Origin: Pseudomonas migulae
GTDB taxonomy: Bacteria; Pseudomonadota; Gammaproteobacteria; Pseudomonadales; Pseudomonadaceae
DNA: 64,000 bases
Direction: 5' to 3'
Assembly (NCBI RefSeq): GCF_024169315.1
Contig: NZ_JALJWR010000001.1
Coordinates: 2,129,501-2,193,500 of the forward strand
Shown: positions 41,855 through 52,207 of the stretch, one piece after another
Layout: every line of letters starts with the position of its first letter
Numbering within the stretch: position 1 is the first letter of the stretch
Notes under the pieces: generated by a model
What the model was told of the DNA's origin: nothing
Seen by the model: only the letters and a program-made list of their open reading frames with translations
The model's database searches: none
Position numbers and translations under genes: made by a program

Positions 41855-42796
41855 TCAAGCCTCGGAAGGGGTTTGCTTGTAGTTGTAGCCGATCGGGTGA
41901 GGCATGTTGCGTGCCTTGGCCAGTTCGATCTGCTTCTGCCGATCGATGGCACTGCGACGGGTCTTCTCGCTCAGCTTATCCCAGCAATGCGGGCAGCTGA
42001 TGCCGGCCACATAGTGCTCGGACGCGCGGTCTTCGACACTCACCGGCGTACGGCAGGCGTGGCACTGATCGTAGTCGCCTTCACTGAGGTCATGACGAAC
42101 GGTCACGCGGTTATCGAACACGAAGCAGTCGCCCTGCCATTTGGTTTCTTCCTGCGGCACCTCTTCGAGGTACTTCAGAATGCCGCCCTTGAGGTGATAG
42201 ACCTCGTCGAAGCCCTGGCTGAGCATGTAGCTCGAGGCCTTTTCGCAACGAATGCCACCGGTGCAGAACATCGCGACTTTCTTGTGCACGGCCGGGTCGA
42301 AATGGGCTTTGATGTAATCGGGGAATTCACGAAAACTGGTGGTCTTCGGATCGATGGCGCCTTCGAAGGTGCCGATCGAGACTTCGTAGTCGTTGCGCGT
42401 GTCGATCAGCAGTACTTCCGGATCGCTGATCAGCGCGTTCCAGTTCTCTGGATCAACGTAGGTGCCGACCTTTTTGTTCGGGTCCACGCCTTCGACGCCG
42501 AGGGTGACGATTTCTTTCTTGAGTTTGACTTTGGTGCGGTAGAACGGCTGCTCGTCGCAGTACGACTCTTTGTGGTCGATGTCGTCCATGCGCGGGTCGT
42601 TCTTGAGCCACGCCATCAGACCGTCGATGCCTTCGCGGCTGCCGGACACGGTGCCGTTGATGCCTTCTTCGGCGATCAGCAAGGTGCCTTTGATGCCGTT
42701 GTCGACCATCGCCTGCAGCAGTGGCTCGCGCAGGTCGACGTAGTTTTCCAGGGTGACGAACTTATACAGTGCCGCCACGACAATCTGTTGTGTCAT
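41855..42796 (-). CDS. trhO: tRNA uridine(34) hydroxylase TrhO (rhodanese family)
   Basis: This 313-residue protein matches TrhO (YceA): an N-terminal acylphosphatase-like domain, a central rhodanese domain with Cys178 in '[13 protein letters not shown]', and a C-terminal region with cysteine pairs 'CHAC' and 'CPHC' that may bind metal. TrhO makes 5-hydroxyuridine at the wobble base of tRNA. A GGAG site precedes the ATG. It is first in a three-gene operon. Confidence 0.94.
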   Translation of the reverse strand: MTQQIVVAALYKFVTLENYVDLREPLLQAMVDNGIKGTLLIAEEGINGTVSGSREGIDGLMAWLKNDPRMDDIDHKESYCDEQPFYRTKVKLKKEIVTLGVEGVDPNKKVGTYVDPENWNALISDPEVLLIDTRNDYEVSIGTFEGAIDPKTTSFREFPDYIKAHFDPAVHKKVAMFCTGGIRCEKASSYMLSQGFDEVYHLKGGILKYLEEVPQEETKWQGDCFVFDNRVTVRHDLSEGDYDQCHACRTPVSVEDRASEHYVAGISCPHCWDKLSEKTRRSAIDRQKQIELAKARNMPHPIGYNYKQTPSEA

Positions 42797-42842
42797 GGGT
42801 GATTCTCCAGGTGGCTACCCTCGTAAGGGGTGAACCGGATTC

Positions 42843-42873
42843 AAAAAAAAACGCGCCGGGTGAGCGGCGCGTT
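42843..42873 (-). terminator. Terminator of the DUF2059–bolA operon
   Basis: On the minus strand the stem AACGCGCC/GGCGCGTT is followed by nine or more T residues, about 120 bases after bolA and before trhO. Confidence 0.88.
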
Positions 42874-42936
42874 GCGGATTCTAGCAAAAATGGTGTGGTT
42901 TTAGGACTGCGATCTAAAGGCTTGGCACAAACCACT

Positions 42937-42964
42937 GTGGTGAGGGGGCTTGCCCCCTCGCCAC
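42937..42964. repeat. Single REP-like hairpin
   Basis: GTGG-GAGGGGGC-TT-GCCCCCTC-CCAC forms a near-perfect 13-bp stem with a tiny loop, between bolA and its terminator. It resembles the 'TGTGGCGAGGG' REP class of P. fluorescens. Confidence 0.75.
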
Positions 42965-42994
42965 AACAGCACTTCAGCCCATCAACCAATCACA

Positions 42995-43294
42995 TCAATG
43001 CTTGCTGCCGCCAGCACAGGTCGGCGAGGCCGGGGCCGCGTCGATCTGTGCCCATTCCTCAGGCGTGTAGGTATGCAGCGCCAACGCATGGAACTCGCCC
43101 ATCAGCTCGCCGAGCGTGCCGTAGACTTTCTGGTGACGCTTGACGCGGTTGAGCCCCTCGAACTGCTGGCTGACCACCACGGCCTTGTAATGGGTTTGCA
43201 ACCCACGACTGTGCATATGGCTTTCATCCAGCACTTGCAGGTGCTCGGGCTGTAACAGCCCCAGCGTCGATTCGATGCGTTGTTGCATGGTCAT
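42995..43294 (-). CDS. bolA: BolA-family protein
   Basis: This 99-residue BolA protein has 'VLDESHMHSRG' and the conserved 'GLNRVKRHQKVYGTLGELM' with the His/Arg pattern of the family, and 'HALALHTYTPEEW' at the end. BolA proteins work with monothiol glutaredoxins in iron–sulfur handling and influence cell shape under stress. GGAG lies six bases before ATG 43294. It follows the DUF2059 gene by 12 bases on the same strand. Confidence 0.94.
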   Translation of the reverse strand: MTMQQRIESTLGLLQPEHLQVLDESHMHSRGLQTHYKAVVVSQQFEGLNRVKRHQKVYGTLGELMGEFHALALHTYTPEEWAQIDAAPASPTCAGGSKH

Positions 43295-43306
43295 ACCGGG
43301 CTCCGC

Positions 43307-43837
43307 TTAAGGCTTTTTCTTGGCAGCAGGAGCAGCAGCGCCGGCTTTAGGATCCAGCTCGTTGGTCATGTCAGCCAGCAATTTGTTGACCACAGGCACC
43401 GCGCTTTCCAGCTTGGCTTGGGTCATCTGGGCCGATTGCTGGGTCAGCTGCGGCATTTTTTCCAGGACTTTCTTGCCCAGTGGCGACTGGTAGAACGCGA
43501 CCAGGTCTTTCAGCTCGGACTCGCTGAAGTTGGTGGTGTACAGCTTGACCATGTCCGGCTTCAGCTTGTTCCAGCCAATGGCTTGGTCCAGAGCGGCGTT
43601 GGCTTTGGCCTGGTAGGTTTCCAGCAAGGCTTTTTTCGATTCAGGGGCTTTGGTCTGTTCAAAGCGCTGAGCGAACATTTGCTGCACTTGCATGTACACC
43701 GGAGTGCCCAATTTGTCAGCGTGCGCCAGGGTCAGGAAAGCCTCGGCACTGGCGTTATGGCTGGCGGTATCGGCAAAAACAGGGCCGCTGGCGCAAACCA
43801 GTGCAACCGCGGTACAGATGGCACGAAGACGAGTCAT
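43307..43837 (-). CDS. DUF2059 secreted protein
   Basis: This 176-residue protein has a signal peptide ending near 'GPVFADTAS' and a DUF2059 domain ('YTTNFSESELKDLVAFYQSPLGKKVLEKMP', quoted in part) with the typical 'FYQSPLGKK'. The C-terminus is rich in Ala, Pro and Lys. Function is unknown; probably periplasmic. It is the promoter-proximal gene of DUF2059–bolA. Confidence 0.88.
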   Translation of the reverse strand: MTRLRAICTAVALVCASGPVFADTASHNASAEAFLTLAHADKLGTPVYMQVQQMFAQRFEQTKAPESKKALLETYQAKANAALDQAIGWNKLKPDMVKLYTTNFSESELKDLVAFYQSPLGKKVLEKMPQLTQQSAQMTQAKLESAVPVVNKLLADMTNELDPKAGAAAPAAKKKP

Positions 43838-44029
43838 CGAGTTTCCTTTTCTAGCAGGCGAGGTAAAACCCCAAGGGCGACCATTCTGCGCCTAAAAAAC
43901 TGTGTCACTCAACCCCAAGCCTTGTCGGGCTTGAATTAGAGGGGGCGAACGGTCAAATTCCAGACTGATGGAACCACGGCCGGTGATCACGGCCTAAACT
44001 GCGCTATCAGACTGACAGGAGTGTGCATG

Positions 44030-45424
<1,395 letters not shown>

Positions 45425-45447
45425 GTTTTGTAGTGCCTGACACTCCG

Positions 45448-45540
45448 TCATCGCGGGCAAGCCCGCTCCCACAGGTTTTATGCCGTTCACAGATATAGTG
45501 ATCGACACAAAACCTGTGGGAGGGTGGCTTGCCCGCGATG
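45448..45540. repeat. Imperfect REPIN
   Basis: Inverted REP sequences (TCGCGGGCAAGCCCGCTCCC and its near complement) with extra pairing AGGTTTT/AAAACCT lie between convergent fumC and the EamA gene. Confidence 0.88.
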
Positions 45541-45554
45541 AACGATGACGCGGA

Positions 45555-46514
45555 TTACCCTGCTGCAATCCGAACCCGCCTGGCCTTGAGCCCCGCAATC
45601 AACGAAGGCCCCAACGCCACCAGCGCCGACCCCAACACCACCAACACCGCCCCGCCATACCCCAGGCCATTGATCGTCTCGGCATGCACATATTCCGGCC
45701 ATAACCACGCCGCCATCGCCACCGCTGCAAACGTCACCAACGGCGTGATCGCCAGCGTCGCACTCACCCGCGAGGCTTCCCAATGCGCCAGTGCTTCGGC
45801 AAACGCCCCATAGGCAATCAGCGTGTTCATGCAGCACGCCAGCAACAGCCAGCCCTGCAGGGGCGTCAGTTGCAGCGCTTCCAGCGGATGCACCCACGGC
45901 GTCAGCAACAGCCCGCAGAACAGATAGATCACCATCATCACCTGCAACGAATTCCACACCGTCAGCAATTGCTTCTGCCCCAGGGCGTAGAACGTCCAGA
46001 CCGTGGATGCCAACAACACCAGCAGCACGCCCGCCGTGTAGTCAGTCAGTGACGTGAGCAACTCGGCCAGGCGCTGGTTGAAAAACAGCCCGAAACCTAT
46101 CAGCAACACCAGCAGGCCAATGCCCTGCCCCACGCTGAAGCGTTCCTTGAACACAAACAGGCTGGCGATCAGCAACATGATCGGGCCCATCTGCACCACC
46201 AGTTGCGCGGTGCCGGGACTGAGCAGGTTCAGGCCCATCAAATACAGCACGTAATTGCCCACCAGGCCGAGCACTGCCATCAACACCAGCCAGCCACCAC
46301 GCGGCCCGAGCACCTTGCGGCTCGGCAGGCGTCGGGTGGCCGCGAGATAAATAAACAGGCAGCTGCCGGACACCATCAAGCGAAACCAGGTCACCGTGAC
46401 CGGGTCCATCACCAGCAGCACTTGTTTGAGTTTGATCGGCAGGATTCCCCACAACAACGCGGTCAACAAGGCCAGGAACAGGCCGTAAACCCAGCGACCG
46501 GATGAAATGTGCAT
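45555..46514 (-). CDS. EamA/DMT-family permease
   Basis: This 319-residue membrane protein has ten predicted helices in two EamA repeats (about 10–145 and 155–300), including 'TALLWGILPIKLKQVLLVMDP' (part) and 'PLVTFAAVAMAAWLWPE'. It belongs to the drug/metabolite transporter superfamily and probably exports a metabolite or amino acid; the cargo is unknown. ATG 46514 has GGGG five bases upstream and starts the usual short N-terminus; eight codons upstream are ignored. Confidence 0.88.
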   Translation of the reverse strand: MHISSGRWVYGLFLALLTALLWGILPIKLKQVLLVMDPVTVTWFRLMVSGSCLFIYLAATRRLPSRKVLGPRGGWLVLMAVLGLVGNYVLYLMGLNLLSPGTAQLVVQMGPIMLLIASLFVFKERFSVGQGIGLLVLLIGFGLFFNQRLAELLTSLTDYTAGVLLVLLASTVWTFYALGQKQLLTVWNSLQVMMVIYLFCGLLLTPWVHPLEALQLTPLQGWLLLACCMNTLIAYGAFAEALAHWEASRVSATLAITPLVTFAAVAMAAWLWPEYVHAETINGLGYGGAVLVVLGSALVALGPSLIAGLKARRVRIAAG

Positions 46515-46715
46515 GCGTACCCCAAAGCCAGATGGCAAGAATCGTCATTCTAGGCGCAGCGGCGCCTGGCACACAGGGACAGTTGGCAAGCGGGCGCGAA
46601 TGAAACTGTGCGGGTCGCAGCAATAAATTGGCGGTATGCCGTCGATCGGTTGGTCGGGCGCTGTAAGCGGTTCATGCATAAGCTCATTGGATCCACCCAC
46701 CTTCAGGAGATCGCC

Positions 46716-46910
46716 ATGTATGGCATGCGCGCCCAGGACAACGCCCCCGCCACACACTTTCGCAGTGACCGGATGTGTCGGGTAAACGGGGAGTTGTATT
46801 TCAGCACCCGGGAAAACACGCTGGAGGGGCCGTTTGAAAACCCGGAGGCGGCCGCGCGGGAGATTGAGGCTTATATCGCGCGGATGCAGCTTTTGAGCGC
46901 TAGTCGATAG
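46716..46910 (+). CDS. Small protein, DUF6316-like
   Basis: This 64-residue protein, with 'RSDRMCRVNGELYFSTREN' and 'GPFENPEAAAREIEAYIAR', resembles a small family common in Pseudomonas (DUF6316). ATG 46716 has AGGAG seven bases upstream; a longer frame upstream is not supported. Function is unknown; no signal peptide. Confidence 0.8.
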   Translation: MYGMRAQDNAPATHFRSDRMCRVNGELYFSTRENTLEGPFENPEAAAREIEAYIARMQLLSASR

Positions 46911-46921
46911 ACCGAGGCGCT

Positions 46922-47009
46922 GCCTTCGCGAGCAAGCCCGCTCTCACATTCGACCGTATTCCTATGGGAGAACTCGGTCGAATGTGGGAGCGGGCTTGCT
47001 CGCGAAGGC
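46922..47009. repeat. REPIN
   Basis: Inverted REP sequences with arms extended by CATTCGACCG/CGGTCGAATG lie between the small gene and the convergent thiolase gene. One mismatch (CTCTCACA versus TGTGGGAG) marks a diverged arm. Confidence 0.9.
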
Positions 47010-47039
47010 GATATAACAATCACCACAAGCCCTTAAGGC

Positions 47040-48224
47040 TTAACGCACCGCTTCAAACAACCCGGTCGCCCCCATCCCGCCACCCACGCACATAGTGACG
47101 ATGCCATAACGCAAATCACGCCGCTGCAACTCCCGCACAAGATGCCCGACCTGACGCGACCCCGTCATGCCAAACGGGTGACCGATGGAAATCGAGCCGC
47201 CATTGACGTTGTACTTCTCGTTATCGATCCCCAGCCGGTTGCGGCTGTACAGGCATTGCGAAGCGAACGCTTCGTTGAGCTCCCACAGGTCAATGTCAGA
47301 CACCTGCAAACCCTTGGCCTTGAGCAACTTCGGCACCGAGAACACCGGGCCGATGCCCATTTCATCCGGTTCGCAACCTGCCACGGTGAAGCCACGGAAG
47401 AACGCCTTCGGCTTCAACCCCAGTTCCAGCGCTTTTTCCAGGCTCATCACCAGCGTCATTGACGCGCCATCGGACAGCTGCGACGAGTTGCCCGCCGTGA
47501 CCGAACCGTCTTCGGCAAACACCGGTTTCAATCCCGCCAGACTCTCCAGCGTAGTGTCTGGACGATTGCAATCGTCGCGATCGACGACACCGTCAAGGAT
47601 CTGCACCTGACCGGTGGCCTTGTCTTCAACGCGATACTTCACCGCCATCGGCACGATTTCGTCGTCGAACAAACCGGCGGCCTGCGCGTGAGCAGTACGC
47701 TGCTGGCTTTGCAGGGCGTACAGGTCCTGTTCTTCGCGGCTGACGTTGTAACGACGGGCGACGACTTCGGCGGTCTGGCCCATGGGAAAGTAGATGCCCG
47801 GCACCTGCTCTTTCAGCAACGGGTTGATCAGGTTGTCGGTGTTGACGCTTTTCATCGTCAGGCTGATGGACTCGACGCCACCGGCGACGATGATGTCGCT
47901 GCAACCGGAGGCGATCTGGTTGGCAGCGATGGCAATCGCCTGCAAGCCCGACGAGCAGAACCGGTTGAGAGTCATGCCGGCGGTGCCGGTGCCCAGGCGT
48001 GACAGCACCGCAACGTTGCGACCGATGTTGTAGCCTTGCGCGCCTTCGTTGGAGCCGGCGCCGACGATGCAATCCTCGACACTGGCCGGGTCGATACCCG
48101 AGCGCGTCAGCAGTGCGTTGACGCAGTGAGCCGCCATGTCGTCCGGACGGGTCTGGTTGAACTTGCCGCGAAAGGACTTGGCCAGGCCGGTCCGTACGCT
48201 GTCGACGATCACCACTTCACGCAT
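47040..48224 (-). CDS. Acetyl-CoA C-acyltransferase (thiolase)
   Basis: This 394-residue thiolase has the acyl-accepting cysteine in 'NRFCSSGLQAIA', the conserved 'ISIGHPFGMTGSRQ' and the second active cysteine in 'TMCVGGGMGATG'. It joins or cleaves acyl-CoA chains, probably in fatty-acid degradation or a related pathway. ATG 48224 gives the family start 'MREVVIVDSVRTG'; four codons upstream are also in frame. It is next to pap and mnmC, as I recall in P. aeruginosa. Confidence 0.93.
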   Translation of the reverse strand: MREVVIVDSVRTGLAKSFRGKFNQTRPDDMAAHCVNALLTRSGIDPASVEDCIVGAGSNEGAQGYNIGRNVAVLSRLGTGTAGMTLNRFCSSGLQAIAIAANQIASGCSDIIVAGGVESISLTMKSVNTDNLINPLLKEQVPGIYFPMGQTAEVVARRYNVSREEQDLYALQSQQRTAHAQAAGLFDDEIVPMAVKYRVEDKATGQVQILDGVVDRDDCNRPDTTLESLAGLKPVFAEDGSVTAGNSSQLSDGASMTLVMSLEKALELGLKPKAFFRGFTVAGCEPDEMGIGPVFSVPKLLKAKGLQVSDIDLWELNEAFASQCLYSRNRLGIDNEKYNVNGGSISIGHPFGMTGSRQVGHLVRELQRRDLRYGIVTMCVGGGMGATGLFEAVR

Positions 48225-48326
48225 GGCATACCTCATTTGTTGTTATCGGTTGAGAGTGGACCGAGCATAAGTCCACCCGTTACCCGTCGCGACAATCATT
48301 CACCCCGCGTATGCGTAGCCATCGGC

Positions 48327-49850
48327 TCACACCTTCAGCTTCTTCAGCTTTTTCTCATGCTTGTCGGACTTTTCGAACGCCTCTTCCAGCGCCTGGTTGA
48401 GCGTGCGCAAGACTTTGACCCGTGCCCAGCGCTTGTCATTGGCTTCCACCAGTGTCCAGGGCGAAATTTCGGTGCTGGTGCGGTCAACCATGTCACCCAC
48501 CGCAGCCCGGTAGGCATCCCACTTTTCGCGATTGCGCCAGTCATCTTCGGTGATCTTGAAGCGCTTGAAGGGGATCTGCTCGCGCTCCTCAAAGCGCTCC
48601 ATTTGCGTTTCCTTATCGATGGCCAGCCAGAACTTGACCACGATCACCCCGGCATCGGCGATCTGCTCTTCGAAGTCGTTGATCTCGCTGTAGGCACGCA
48701 GCCAGTCCGCCGGGCTGCAAAAGCCTTCGATGCGTTCCACCAGCACCCGGCCATACCAGGAGCGGTCAAACACCGTGAATTTCCCCCGCGCCGGAATATG
48801 TCGCCAGAAACGCCACAGGTACGGGTGTGCCCGCTCCTCCTCGGTAGGCGCCGCAATCGGCACGATGCTGTACTGGCGCGGGTCAAGTGCCGCCGCAACC
48901 CGCCGGATCGCCCCGCCCTTGCCTGCCGCGTCGTTGCCTTCGAACACCGCAATCAAGGCGTGGCGACGCATGCGTTTGTCACGCATCAATCCCGATAACC
49001 GCGCCTGCTCGGTGATCAGTTGCTCTTCGTAATCGTCCTTGTCCAGACTCAGGGTCAGGTCGAGGCTGTCGAGCAGGTTGACGTGATCGACGCTGCTCGC
49101 CAAGGGTGCGGCGCTGACTTTGTCCGGGTGAATCTTCGGTCGTTTCAAGGCACCTTGCAGGCCTTCGAGCAGAATCTTGCCGACCGCCAGGCTGCGATAA
49201 CGCGGGTCCATTCCAGCGATCACATGCCACGGTGCATAGTCGCGACTGGTGCGGCGCAAAATGCGTTCGCCGTATTTCACGAACTTGTCGTAAGTCTGCG
49301 ATTGCTGCCAGTCCAGCGGGCTGATGCGCCAGCTGTGCAGCGGATCATCGGCCAGGGCCTTGAGGCGCGCCTTCATCTGTTTCTTGGACAGGTGAAACCA
49401 GAACTTGAAGATCAGCGCGCCTTCGTCGCACAACATCTTCTCCAGGCGTTCGGCCCCATTGATGCTTTGATCGAGCCGCGGGTCCTTGAACACACCATGC
49501 ACCCGGGCCTGCAACATCTGGCTGTACCAGTTACCGAAGAAAATCCCCATGCGGCCCTTGGCCGGGAGCATTCGCCAGTACCGCCAGGCCGGTGGCCGCG
49601 CCAGTTCTTCGTCGGTTTGCTGATCGAAGGTGCGGACCTCGATCAGGCGCGGGTCCATCCACTCGTTGAGCAGTTTCACCGTCTCGCCCTTGCCGGCACC
49701 TTCGATGCCGTTGATCAGAATGATCACCGGAAAACGCTTCTGCTGCTGAAGTTCGAACTGCGCCTCAAGCAGCGCTTCACGCAACGCCGGGACTTCGGCT
49801 TCATAGGTTTCTTTGTCGATGACGTGACCGATTTCAGCAGATTCGAACAT
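48327..49850 (-). CDS. pap: Polyphosphate:AMP phosphotransferase (PPK2, two-domain)
   Basis: This 507-residue protein is made of two PPK2 domains, each with its own Walker A ('NGIEGAGKGETVK' and 'EGNDAAGKGGAIRR') and lid region ('WYGRVLVERIEGF' in the second). The two-domain form makes ADP from AMP using polyphosphate. ATG 49850 has AGGAG eight bases upstream, and 22 codons upstream are discarded. The very basic C-terminus may help bind polyphosphate. Confidence 0.92.
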   Translation of the reverse strand: MFESAEIGHVIDKETYEAEVPALREALLEAQFELQQQKRFPVIILINGIEGAGKGETVKLLNEWMDPRLIEVRTFDQQTDEELARPPAWRYWRMLPAKGRMGIFFGNWYSQMLQARVHGVFKDPRLDQSINGAERLEKMLCDEGALIFKFWFHLSKKQMKARLKALADDPLHSWRISPLDWQQSQTYDKFVKYGERILRRTSRDYAPWHVIAGMDPRYRSLAVGKILLEGLQGALKRPKIHPDKVSAAPLASSVDHVNLLDSLDLTLSLDKDDYEEQLITEQARLSGLMRDKRMRRHALIAVFEGNDAAGKGGAIRRVAAALDPRQYSIVPIAAPTEEERAHPYLWRFWRHIPARGKFTVFDRSWYGRVLVERIEGFCSPADWLRAYSEINDFEEQIADAGVIVVKFWLAIDKETQMERFEEREQIPFKRFKITEDDWRNREKWDAYRAAVGDMVDRTSTEISPWTLVEANDKRWARVKVLRTLNQALEEAFEKSDKHEKKLKKLKV

Positions 49851-49931
49851 AAGACGGCTCCTTCCAGGATTGAACAAGACTAGCGGATTGACCTCTCCTG
49901 CGCGGGAGAAATCCATCTTGGCTGAGATGAC

Positions 49932-50068
49932 CTGTGGCGAGGGGATTTATCCCCGTTGGGTCGCGAAGCGGCCCCGCGTCCAGCAAAACAGATTGAATTA
50001 TCGGGATTGGCGACAGCTTCGCAGTCGAACGGGGCGGTGCGACGTTTCGCTAAATCCCCCCGCCACAG
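49932..50068. repeat. Long imperfect inverted repeat (second REP class)
   Basis: The ends CTGTGGCGAGGGGATTTA and TAAATCCCCCCGCCACAG are near complements, and inner segments (TCGCGAAGC, GGGGC) also pair. This repeat class differs from the GAGCAAGC REPs. It fills much of the 369-base gap 49851–50219, which otherwise shows no gene. Confidence 0.78.
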
Positions 50069-50219
50069 ATTTCTTGTCTGTCAGAAAAGTTTCTCAGGTG
50101 AACAGCATTACCCTCCCGGCCTGGAAGTTTCGCTGATCCGGATGATCGTGCGTTGCCATGGATCAAGCACCTCGGCGGCGATCGGCTAGAATGGCCGCCT
50201 TGCCGTTGCCGAGCCTGCC

Positions 50220-52202
50220 ATGAAACCTGTATTGCCCCACGCCCAGCTCGACTGGGATGACCAAGGGCTCCCGCGTTCGCGGGTGTTCGATGATGTGTAT
50301 TTTTCCGACCTGTCCGGGCTGGACGAAACCCGCTACGTTTTCCTCGAACAGAACGCCTTGGGTGAACGCTTTGCCGCATTGCCGGCGGAAGGGCGACTGG
50401 TGATTGGCGAGACCGGTTTCGGCACCGGGCTGAACTTCCTGTGCGCCTGGCAATTGTTCGAACAACACGCAGTAGCCGGTGCGCGCTTGCACTTTGTCAG
50501 TGTCGAAAAGTACCCGCTGAGTGCGCCTGACCTGCGACGGGCGCTGGCGTTATGGCCCGAGCTCAAGGTGTTTGCCGATCAGTTGCTCGCGCAGTACGTG
50601 GCGATCCATCAAGGCTTCCAGCGGCTGGTACTGGATAACGGTCGCGTGACGTTGACCCTGTTGATCAGCGATGCACTCGAGCAGTTGCCGCAGCTGGATG
50701 CGCAGATCGATGCCTGGTTTCTCGACGGTTTCGCTCCGGCGAAAAATCCGGACATGTGGACCGCCGAACTGTTTGCCGAGCTTGCCCGGCTGGCAGCGCC
50801 CGGTTCGACCATCAGCACCTTCACCAGCACCGGTTGGGTACGTCGTCTGCTGAATGCGGCGGGCTTCAAGATGAAGCGCACGCCCGGCATCGGTCACAAA
50901 TGGGAAATCCTGCGGGGCACGTTCCTTGGCTGGCCGGAAGAAGCCCCGGCACCCGCTGCGACCAAACCATGGTTTGCGCGCCCGACGCCGCTGACCGGCG
51001 AACGTCGGGCACTGGTGATCGGCGCTGGCCTTGCCGGTTGCGCGACGGCTGCCAGCCTCGCGGCGCGGGGTTGGCACGTCAGCCTGCTGGAGCGTCACGA
51101 TGCGCTGGCGCAGGAAGCCTCGGGCAATCCGCAGGGTGTGCTTTACCTCAAGCTTTCGGCCCATGGCACGGCGTTGTCGCAATTGATCGTCAGTGGCTTC
51201 GGTTACACCCGACGCGTGCTTGAACAGTTGCAGCGCGGTGTCGACTGGGACGGTTGCGGCGTGCTGCAACTGGCCTTCAACGCCAAGGAAGCCGAGCGTC
51301 AGGCGCAACTGGCGCAGGCGTTTCCTCCCGACTTGCTGCACACGCTCGATAGAGGTCAGGCCGAGGCGCGTGCGGGCATCGGTCTGCAATGGGGCGGGTT
51401 GTATTACCCCGAAGGTGGATGGGTGCATCCGCCGGCATTGTGCCAATGGCAAGCGAAGCACCCCGACATCCGGATTCTGACGCATCACGATGTTGTGCAA
51501 TTACGTCGATCACAAGGCCACTGGCAAGCCTGGGATGGCGACACGTTGCTGGCCGATGCGCCGGTGGTGATATTGGCCGGTGCAGCCGAGATCAAGCGTT
51601 TCCCTTACAGCAGCGAGTTGCCGCTCAAACGCATTCGCGGGCAGATCACTCGTCTGCCCCAGACACGAGAGAGCCAAAGCCTGAGCACCGTGGTCTGCGC
51701 CGAAGGTTATATCGCCCCGGCACGCTTGGGTGAACACACGCTGGGCGCCAGTTTCGATTTCAGCAACGACGACCTGACACCGACCGCCGCCGAGCATGCC
51801 GGTAATCTGCAGATGCTCGAAGAAATCTCCGCCGACCTGCTCACCCGGCTCGGCGCGGACACCTTGCAGCCCGAAACCCTCGAAGGTCGCGCCGCATTTC
51901 GCTGCACCAGCCCGGATTACCTGCCGATTGTCGGGCCCTTGGCCGACAGTCAGGCATTCGCCGAGGCCTACAGTGCCCTGAGCAAGGATGCCCGGCAAAC
52001 GCCGGACATCCGTTGCCCCTGGCTGGATGGCTTGTACGTCAACAGCGGCCACGGCTCGCGCGGCCTGATCACCGCGCCGTTGTCAGGTGAATTGCTCGCT
52101 GCGTGGCTGGATAACGAACCGCTGCCATTGCCCAGGGCCGTGGCCGAGGCGTGTCATCCGAACCGCTTCGCGTTGCGCCGCTTGATTCGAGGCAAGGCCT
52201 GA
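50220..52202 (+). CDS. mnmC: Bifunctional tRNA wobble-uridine enzyme MnmC
   Basis: This 660-residue fusion has an N-terminal methyltransferase (about 1–240; SAM loop 'GETGFGTGLNFL' and 'DAWFLDGFAPAKNPDMW') and a C-terminal FAD-dependent oxidase (from about 265; 'VIGAGLAGCATAASLA'). It converts cmnm5-U34 to mnm5-U34 in tRNA. Both domains look complete. It converges with the LRR–E3 ligase gene, five bases between stops. No strong ribosome-binding site is seen. Confidence 0.95.
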   Translation: MKPVLPHAQLDWDDQGLPRSRVFDDVYFSDLSGLDETRYVFLEQNALGERFAALPAEGRLVIGETGFGTGLNFLCAWQLFEQHAVAGARLHFVSVEKYPLSAPDLRRALALWPELKVFADQLLAQYVAIHQGFQRLVLDNGRVTLTLLISDALEQLPQLDAQIDAWFLDGFAPAKNPDMWTAELFAELARLAAPGSTISTFTSTGWVRRLLNAAGFKMKRTPGIGHKWEILRGTFLGWPEEAPAPAATKPWFARPTPLTGERRALVIGAGLAGCATAASLAARGWHVSLLERHDALAQEASGNPQGVLYLKLSAHGTALSQLIVSGFGYTRRVLEQLQRGVDWDGCGVLQLAFNAKEAERQAQLAQAFPPDLLHTLDRGQAEARAGIGLQWGGLYYPEGGWVHPPALCQWQAKHPDIRILTHHDVVQLRRSQGHWQAWDGDTLLADAPVVILAGAAEIKRFPYSSELPLKRIRGQITRLPQTRESQSLSTVVCAEGYIAPARLGEHTLGASFDFSNDDLTPTAAEHAGNLQMLEEISADLLTRLGADTLQPETLEGRAAFRCTSPDYLPIVGPLADSQAFAEAYSALSKDARQTPDIRCPWLDGLYVNSGHGSRGLITAPLSGELLAAWLDNEPLPLPRAVAEACHPNRFALRRLIRGKA

Positions 52203-52207
52203 GGCGT